DNA from: Beroe forskalii
Taxonomy: Eukaryota > Ctenophora > Nuda > Beroida > Beroidae
Assembly (NCBI GenBank): GCA_011033025.1
Contig: WFMF01000011.1
Coordinates: 1,116,001-1,180,000, forward strand
Direction: 5' to 3'
DNA length: 64,000 nt
Shown here: positions 59,301-64,000 of the stretch, in pieces
How the letters are laid out: each line of letters begins with the position of its first letter
How positions within the stretch are numbered: the stretch's first letter is position 1
Position numbers and translations under genes: made by a program
Notes under the pieces: model-generated
The model's database searches: none
What the model saw: only the letters and a program-made list of their open reading frames with translations
Told to the model about the DNA's origin: nothing

Positions 59301-59768
59301 TGTAACAAATACAACTACTGTAAACTTGATTATGAGGGGGAGGAGGGGTTGAAATCGGCCAAAACTTGACTACGTAATATGTGAACGATCCCTAAGATAA
59401 TCTGAAAAGCAGGTTGCTTTTCAGGTGTCAACTTTCATGGCCCTCTTTAGTGAGGTCGTGGCATGTTATGAAACCAAAACGATAAGTTGAGTGGCAATCA
59501 CTCATGCTAGAGACCCTAGAGATCAGAATCAAAATATGTTCTAGAACATATTATCTCGATAGAATAATTCAAATCATTACCAAATGTATGACATGATATA
59601 TTAGAAATACTCAAAACAATTCGTTGAGTATTTGCTCACTTCTGGGGGTGGTATCTGTCGTTTTGTCCTCGTAACTTCCTCCTTCTCCTCTCTTGATAAG
59701 AGTTTGAGTTCGTGTAGTAGTTCCGTGGTATTGCCCATTCCCAGGTATTGTGATAGCTCATTCTGTTT
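50395..59768 (-). CDS. Papain-family (C1A) cysteine protease, seven exons seen
   Basis: Cathepsin-type cysteine protease. Minus-strand exons: 59640-59768, 58974-59051, 57998-58060, 57453-57582, 57087-57246, 56797-56901, 50395-50689 (with stop); all borders are GT-AG and phases join. The first encodes propeptide ([20 protein letters not shown]) ending PPPE. The mature domain starts [20 protein letters not shown]; catalytic Cys is in GSCW (codon 58989-58991), the oxyanion Gln in KNQ. Then [32 protein letters not shown], the catalytic His in [12 protein letters not shown] (56847-56849), and the catalytic Asn in TYWTLKN (56799-56801) joined by splicing to [18 protein letters not shown]. All catalytic residues are present. 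After VYPEL comes an unusual charged tail of about 60 residues. Upstream exons with signal peptide and most of the propeptide were not found. The intron after the Asn exon contains a 3.5-kb array made from that exon's end. Confidence 0.9.
50700..50961. repeat. TATACAT-type microsatellite
   Basis: Loose repeats of ATACATTTATACATCT and variants in the protease intron. It provides the target copied around the hAT-like element that follows. Confidence 0.7.
50962..52109. mobile_element. hAT-like non-autonomous TIR element
   Basis: Ends are TAGGGTTTCCA and TGGAAACCCTA, exact inverted complements. TATACATC lies immediately outside both ends, an 8-bp target duplication as in the hAT superfamily. Subterminal regions are packed with TATCTAGATA palindromes, typical of transposase-binding clusters. 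The 1148 bases contain no long frame. It sits in the intron before the last protease exon. The target DNA is itself TATACAT-rich, so the duplication alone is weaker evidence than the exact ends. Confidence 0.8.
52110..53289. other. Protease intron, middle part
   Basis: No exon recognised. Bases 52715-52820 hold about six 13-16 base units around GCTTATTTCGACAG. Confidence 0.5.
53290..56824 (-). repeat. 41-bp minisatellite built from a protease exon-intron junction
   Basis: About 85 units, typical period 41 bases with shorter variants. Read on the minus strand, a unit is CAGACTTACTGGACTCTCAA plus GAACAG (the last bases of the protease exon at 56797, encoding QTYWTLKN), then GTAAGAGG and about eight more intron bases. 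The array begins directly at the exon and runs down the intron. Nearly every unit keeps the donor consensus AACAG/GTAAGAG or AACAG/GTAACT, and many have CTCTCTCAG before the coding part, an acceptor-like word. A splice from the exon to 50689 keeps the frame whichever complete unit's codons are read first, but only the first unit is contiguous with the exon. Confidence 0.93.
57604..57795. repeat. GCGTGATAT-type short tandem repeat in protease intron
   Basis: About ten units of 15-25 bases with core GGTAACGCGTGATAT and GGTAGCGCGTG variants, lying just upstream (in gene sense) of the 57453-57582 exon. CpG-rich against an AT-rich background. Confidence 0.75.
59231..59395. mobile_element. MITE in protease intron
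   Basis: AAGGGATCGTTCACATATTA at left and TAATATGTGAACGATCCCTT-like complement at right (TACGTAATATGTGAACGATC, CCTAAG) give inverted ends of about 24 bases. Total about 165 bases, with G-rich inner parts and no coding capacity. Confidence 0.8.
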
Positions 59769-60857
59769 CTGAGTAGGGAGAATGAAGTTAGAAGTTTATA
59801 GGATGAAGTAAGAGTGATGTAAGAAGTTTGAAGGGTGAAGTTAGAGTGAAGTTAGAAGTTAGAGCGAAGTAAGAAGTTTATAAGATGAGGTTAGAAGTTG
59901 AATTTATGAGTTGAAGTTAGAAGTTAGAACGAAGTTACAAATTAGTCTAAAGTAAAAAGTTGGAGTGAAGCAACATCTCTTTATGAAAACAGTGCCGAAA
60001 GAAGGTGGGGTGTAGGATGTTATAAAATGGCAATGTGTTTTGAGTTTTATGACAGCAGCCAATTTTATGCTTTGTTATTTCAAATATCCACCATATTCAA
60101 AGTTTACCTCCAGTTCCTTTCTTGAATGGCGCAGTACACCTATCATCACTATATATTACACAATTAAACGCCGGGAACTCAAACAATAGACCCTGGAGAA
60201 TGTCGTAATTATCATGGTTCACAATGGTGTGAATTGATGATGTCTAAGTGTCATTGTGATTCACTCACTAGAAAGGTTGGGCTGTGTTGTAACTACCAAT
60301 GGACTTGTATTAGCATCACAATACTTAGTTCATGGAAAGCTTGACACGGGATATGTTATACAGGAATCATATTACTTTTCATTAAACTTTCATGCATAAA
60401 TAATTGGAAATTTATAAGTCTAAGTCTTGGCTTGGATAGCTGCTTACACATTCAAAACCGGAAACATTCAAGCAAACAGGCGCTAAACCATACACATCAT
60501 TACCACATTAACAGCAACATCACAGGGCGGATCCATATGCATTGACCTCACTATTTCACAATAATAATATCTGCTAGCTCAGTCTTGCGAAGCTGACGTC
60601 ATGGAACCAGAGTTTCAATGTCAGCACACTGCTTTTACAGTGCCATAGAAGTACATATTAACCGTTTCATTAAACCACTGTAACGTCAGACCAAAAGCAT
60701 CAAAACTGGATGTCTCTTGCGATTGAAAATAACACATAAACCGTGCTATGATTTCCGATGAATAAGTAGCACGAGCCGTGCAAGGGAGTTTCACGGAGAG
60801 TACTAATGAAAAGTTATCATTCGAGGAACAGTGCGACAGTGCGTTACCGGTCCTTAT

Positions 60858-61683
60858 GCACCTTCCAGGCATGTTTTTGCTATGTATTCAAAAACCCTAT
60901 AGGCACCAGGGTACCGTGCGCAATAAATTATTACGCACTGAAGTGCCAAAATCAGGATTTATTACGCACTGTAGGTCATAATAATTTATTATGGTGTGCG
61001 TAATAATTTATTTCGCACAGTCGACCCAGTTGTAGCTTCATATCATAAATTAAAACATTTCCTTGTGTTTGAAATTATCGCCTTTTTACGAGTAATTACG
61101 GTGCATAATTCAGTTTAATAACTCGTAAAAATTGCAAACCTCTGCAATAAAACCTCGGCCTTCGGCCTCGGTTCTTAATGCGATATAACACACTCGGGCC
61201 TTCGGCCCTCGTGTGTTATATCAAGGTTAGCAATTTTTACTCGTTACTAAACCCTTCATTATGCACCTTCCAGGCGTGTTTATGCTATGTATTCAAAAAC
61301 CCTATAGGCACCAGGGTACCGTGTGCAATAAATTATTGCGCACTGTAGTGCCGATATCCGGATTTATTACGCACTGTAGGTCATAATAATATATTATGGT
61401 GCAGTAGAACAGTGCGTAACAATTTATTTCACACAGTTCGGCAAACAGTACCTTCAAATCTTGAATTAAAACATTTCCTTGTGTTTGAAAATATTGCCAT
61501 TTTTTCGAGTAATTACGGTGCATAATTCAGTTTAATAACTCGTAAAAATTACTAAACTCAGCATTAAAGAACCTCGGCCTTCGGCCTCGGTTTTTCAATG
61601 CCATATTACACACTCGGGCCTTCGGCCCTCGTGTGTAATATTACGTTTAGTAACTTTTACTCGTTACTAAACCCTTCATTATC
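60858..61683. mobile_element. Two foldback elements in a 410-bp tandem unit
   Basis: Two copies (about 61085-61264 and 61505-61683) each begin GTGCATAATTCAGTTTAATA and end with the inverted TACTAAACCCTTCATTATGC or similar. Their centres contain perfect hairpins: CCTCGGCCTTCGGCCTCGG and CACTCGGGCCTTCGGCCC followed by TCGTGTG. The surrounding text GCACCTTCCAGGCRTGTTTNTGCTATGT is repeated with them. The left arm lacks this block. Confidence 0.75.
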
Positions 61684-61757
61684 GCACGAGGAACAGCGGA
61701 GTGTGATAAGTTACTTGTTACCACGATGCGAAGTAATAAACCGTGTTATAATTTCAG

Positions 61758-63302
61758 ATGACGTAGCCTTGACGGGTAGTGCGTTACAATCCACTACAGA
61801 AGACCACATTGGCAAGGCAGAGAAAGCTATCGATGGAAAGACTGATGGTAACTACACTCATGGTTTCTGTAGTAAAACAAAGTGAGTTCAATATATGGGA
61901 ATCAGTCAAGAATTCCCCAAATCAGGCGAGCCCCTTATACGGGGGCTTTCAACCAATCAGGACAACTTCGTGCTATAGTTCGTTAACTGTTCACTTTCAC
62001 GAGCCTGGTATTTACAAGCCTGGCATTTCAGACCGGACTACATTTCTAGCCACAATAAGTGTCTAAACCAAAATTTAAGCTGCGAAATGCGGTCATCAGT
62101 CACAACTTTTAGTAAACTATGACTACCAACTGTTACAACTCTTAAAAGCCTCCTACTTCAGACCTGACTACATCAGCTGGTGGCGAGTAGAGCTGGGGGA
62201 CACCCGAACCATCCACAAGATAGTAGTGAGTCTCACCTCAGACAACAACACCTCAGATCTGGATGGGGCTACCCTCCACGTGGGCAGCAGGTGGGTTTAC
62301 TGACAGAAAGTGGGTTATATACGCTAGTTAAACTACGTCAGGTGGGTTTAGTGACACTGGATCAGATGGGTTATAAACGCTAGTGAAGCTATGGTAGGTG
62401 GGTTTAGTGACAATAGGTCAGATGGGTTATAAACGCTAGTGAAGCTATGGTAGGTGGGTTTAGTGACAGTAGGTCAGATGGGCTATATACGCTTGTGAAG
62501 CTATGGTAGGTGGCTTTAGTGACAGTAGGTCAGATGGGTTATATACGTAGGTAAAGCTATGGTAGGTGGGCTATATATGCAAGGCATATACTAAGATGCT
62601 AGTGAAAGAAGGGCGGGGGCTGTAACCTATGTACACTAAAAACAAGGGTACATGAGCTATATCCGTGACATTGCAGTGACGACGTGATGTCAAATAGAAC
62701 TTGTAATGGTATTGTACTCTCCTGCCATTGCGACAATTCGATAAAATCTCAAATCACAGCGCTTAACCATCGGTCACGGGTATTTACTACAATGTTAATT
62801 AAACTACATGGCTATACAATTACATGACAACTTTAACCACTGTTCAGGGGTGACTATATTATTCTAGCATTTATTAATTCAACCTGACTATCAAACGAAA
62901 TGACTACTTTAACCACTTTTCAGGGCTGACAGTGACTATCAAACACTATGACCACTTCACCCCTGGTTCAGGGTTGTTTAATTTAACCTGACTATCAAAC
63001 GCGATGACTACCTTAACCCACTGTTTAGGGTGGACTACATTGTTTAATTTAATTGCCTATCTAACGACTACTTTACCCTCAGGGGTGACTACATTACATT
63101 ATTTGACTATCTACTACTCCTACCAGGGGTGACTACAAGGATCCGCAGTGTGGAGGAGACATTGACACCTCCATTCACACCGACTACCAGATAACCCGCC
63201 TGTGTAACAACTTGGTGGGGAAGTTCGTTACGGTGGACTTCTACCACCCTCGACCTCCTCTCCTCTCTCTAGCGCTCTGTGAAGTACAGATATACGCTCA
63301 TG
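61758..63302 (+). CDS. FTP/fucolectin-like lectin domain gene, right copy (three exons)
   Basis: Mirror copy of the left lectin gene, transcribed away from the protease. Exons 61758-61881, 62162-62290 and 63127-63302 have the same lengths and phases as on the left. Substitutions are few (STTEDH here, STTADH on the left). Domain landmarks: ALQSTT, KAIDGK, ISWWRVELGDTRTIHKIVV, LDGATLHVGS, QCGGDID, LSLALCEVQIYAHG. After exon 3 the exon tail is duplicated twice more with splice sites. A candidate fourth exon begins at 63456 (ARDMNGSNHFCTLVFRLKYG, then GTAAAT), unproven. N-terminal part of the protein is not visible. Confidence 0.85.
62282..62600 (+). repeat. 56-bp minisatellite seeded at the exon-2 donor, right arm
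   Basis: Starting at the donor GCAGCAG/GTGGGTTT, the intron repeats about five units of 50-56 bases ending TATGGTAG/GTGGGTTTAGTGAC. Every unit keeps AG/GTGGGT. Units here are more uniform than in the left arm. Confidence 0.85.
62820..63140 (+). repeat. Minisatellite seeded at the exon-3 acceptor, right arm
   Basis: About six units end in CAGGGGTGACTAC or a close variant (near 62845, 62917, 62968, 63025, 63079), identical to the true acceptor and first exon bases at 63123-63135. The rest of the unit is AACCTGACTATCAAACG and ATGACTACTTTAACCC-type sequence. Confidence 0.82.
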
Positions 63303-63455
63303 GTAAGTTTATTTCTAAGGTTTTACTTCTATTCCAACAGATATACGCTCAGGGTAAGTCTTATTTATTTGCAAATGTTTTACTTCTATTCCAACAGATA
63401 TACGCTCATGGTGAGGTTATTTATTTGCAAATGTTTTACTTAGATATTCCAACAG
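63290..63455 (+). repeat. Exon-3 tail duplicated as acceptor-microexon-donor cassettes, right arm
   Basis: ATATACGCTCATG (last 13 bases of exon 3) occurs at 63290, 63341 (one change) and 63398. The second and third copies are each preceded by CTTCTATTCCAACAG and followed by GTAAGT or GTGAGG. A fourth acceptor, ATATTCCAACAG, ends at 63455. Confidence 0.88.
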
Positions 63456-64000
63456 CCAGAGATATGAATGGATCAAATCACTTCTGCACATTGGTTTTCA
63501 GATTAAAATACGGTAAATGACACGAGTCGAAGGGCTATATTGGCTAAGCTAGCAGTGTTCTAAGTTTCATCCAAGTCCAGCTGATAAAGCAGGCTTTCAC
63601 AAACAAAGTCAATAAATACAACAAAAGCAACTTCAAAAACTGACCATTGATTTATGGTATGTTCATAAAGAAAAACCAATAGAACACAGAAGCCAGTTTG
63701 ACACACCCCAATAGAGATCTACAGATCAAAGAGACATACTTGAGATACCGTTTGTCAGAAGGCGTACATACAGTGTAATTATTACACCTCTAGAGGGGGC
63801 AGCAAATAGTAACTCACAGGAGGAGAAGTACTAGCATATCCACATAGTACCACATGTGTCCCTCAGATACACAGAACCCAGGGTAGGCGGCTGATGATGA
63901 CGTCATTATCAGGGAATATAATGGGGAGTTGATGGCGTCACACTAGGTACTCTCAGCTGCTGCCCCAGGAGATGAGAGGGCAGGTGTAATCGAACAATTA

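Larger units (their letters stand above)
60147..64000. repeat. Inverted duplication, right arm (runs off the window)
   Basis: Partner of 46669-50058. Similarity starts at CACAATTAAACGCCGGGAAC on the inner side and continues to the window end. Compared with the left arm it has gained about 800 bases near 60858-61680. Confidence 0.93.

Noticed and set aside
62180-62383. 67-residue plus-strand frame over lectin exon 2
   Set aside because: It is an out-of-frame reading across exon 2 and the following minisatellite.

Overview
The window is nuclear DNA of an animal or a close relative of animals. The genes have GT-AG introns, a ribosomal protein gene sits beside ordinary housekeeping genes, and a large share of the sequence is minisatellites, foldback (inverted-repeat) elements and segmental duplications. 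I cannot name the lineage. The diverged C-terminus of the eEF1-gamma-like protein and the single-exon PAN3 and RPL14 genes argue against a vertebrate. No prokaryotic features were seen.

Layout. 1-3065: AT-rich DNA with a 22-bp minisatellite. 3066-3445: the last two exons of CRIPT (minus). 3446-8589: no convincing gene, several small foldback elements. 8590-10356: PAN3 in one exon (minus). 11964-12368: RPL14 in one exon (minus). About 12780-21490 and 24190-33350: a direct tandem duplication. Each copy carries the same six exons of an eEF1-gamma gene (minus), and a second gene (plus) nested in the last intron. The nested gene is broken by a TIR element in the first copy and intact in the second; its 3' two thirds differs far more between copies than the surrounding DNA. 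Between the copies lie a relative of that TIR element and a 5'-truncated non-LTR retrotransposon. 34696-39968: a large inverted repeat whose left arm looks like an intron-free (spliced) copy of the right arm. 41880-43600: a 27-bp minisatellite. 46669-50058 and 60147-64000: an inverted duplication, each arm holding three exons of an FTP (fucolectin-like) lectin domain gene. The arms flank a papain-family cysteine protease gene (minus, seven exons recognised, 50395-59768).

Most notable observation. Several minisatellites begin exactly at exon-intron junctions and carry the splice site in their units. The 41-bp array at 53290-56824 is built from the last 25 bases of a protease exon plus the first 16 of its intron, so each unit repeats the codons around the catalytic Asn and a 5' splice site. 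In the lectin genes one array grows from the donor of exon 2, another grows backwards from the acceptor of exon 3, and exon 3's tail is duplicated as acceptor-microexon-donor cassettes. This looks like repeated tandem duplication seeded at splice junctions, a possible source of new introns or new splice choices.

All exon boundaries were read by eye from splice consensus, reading phase and similarity to remembered family motifs. No alignment or database search was run.
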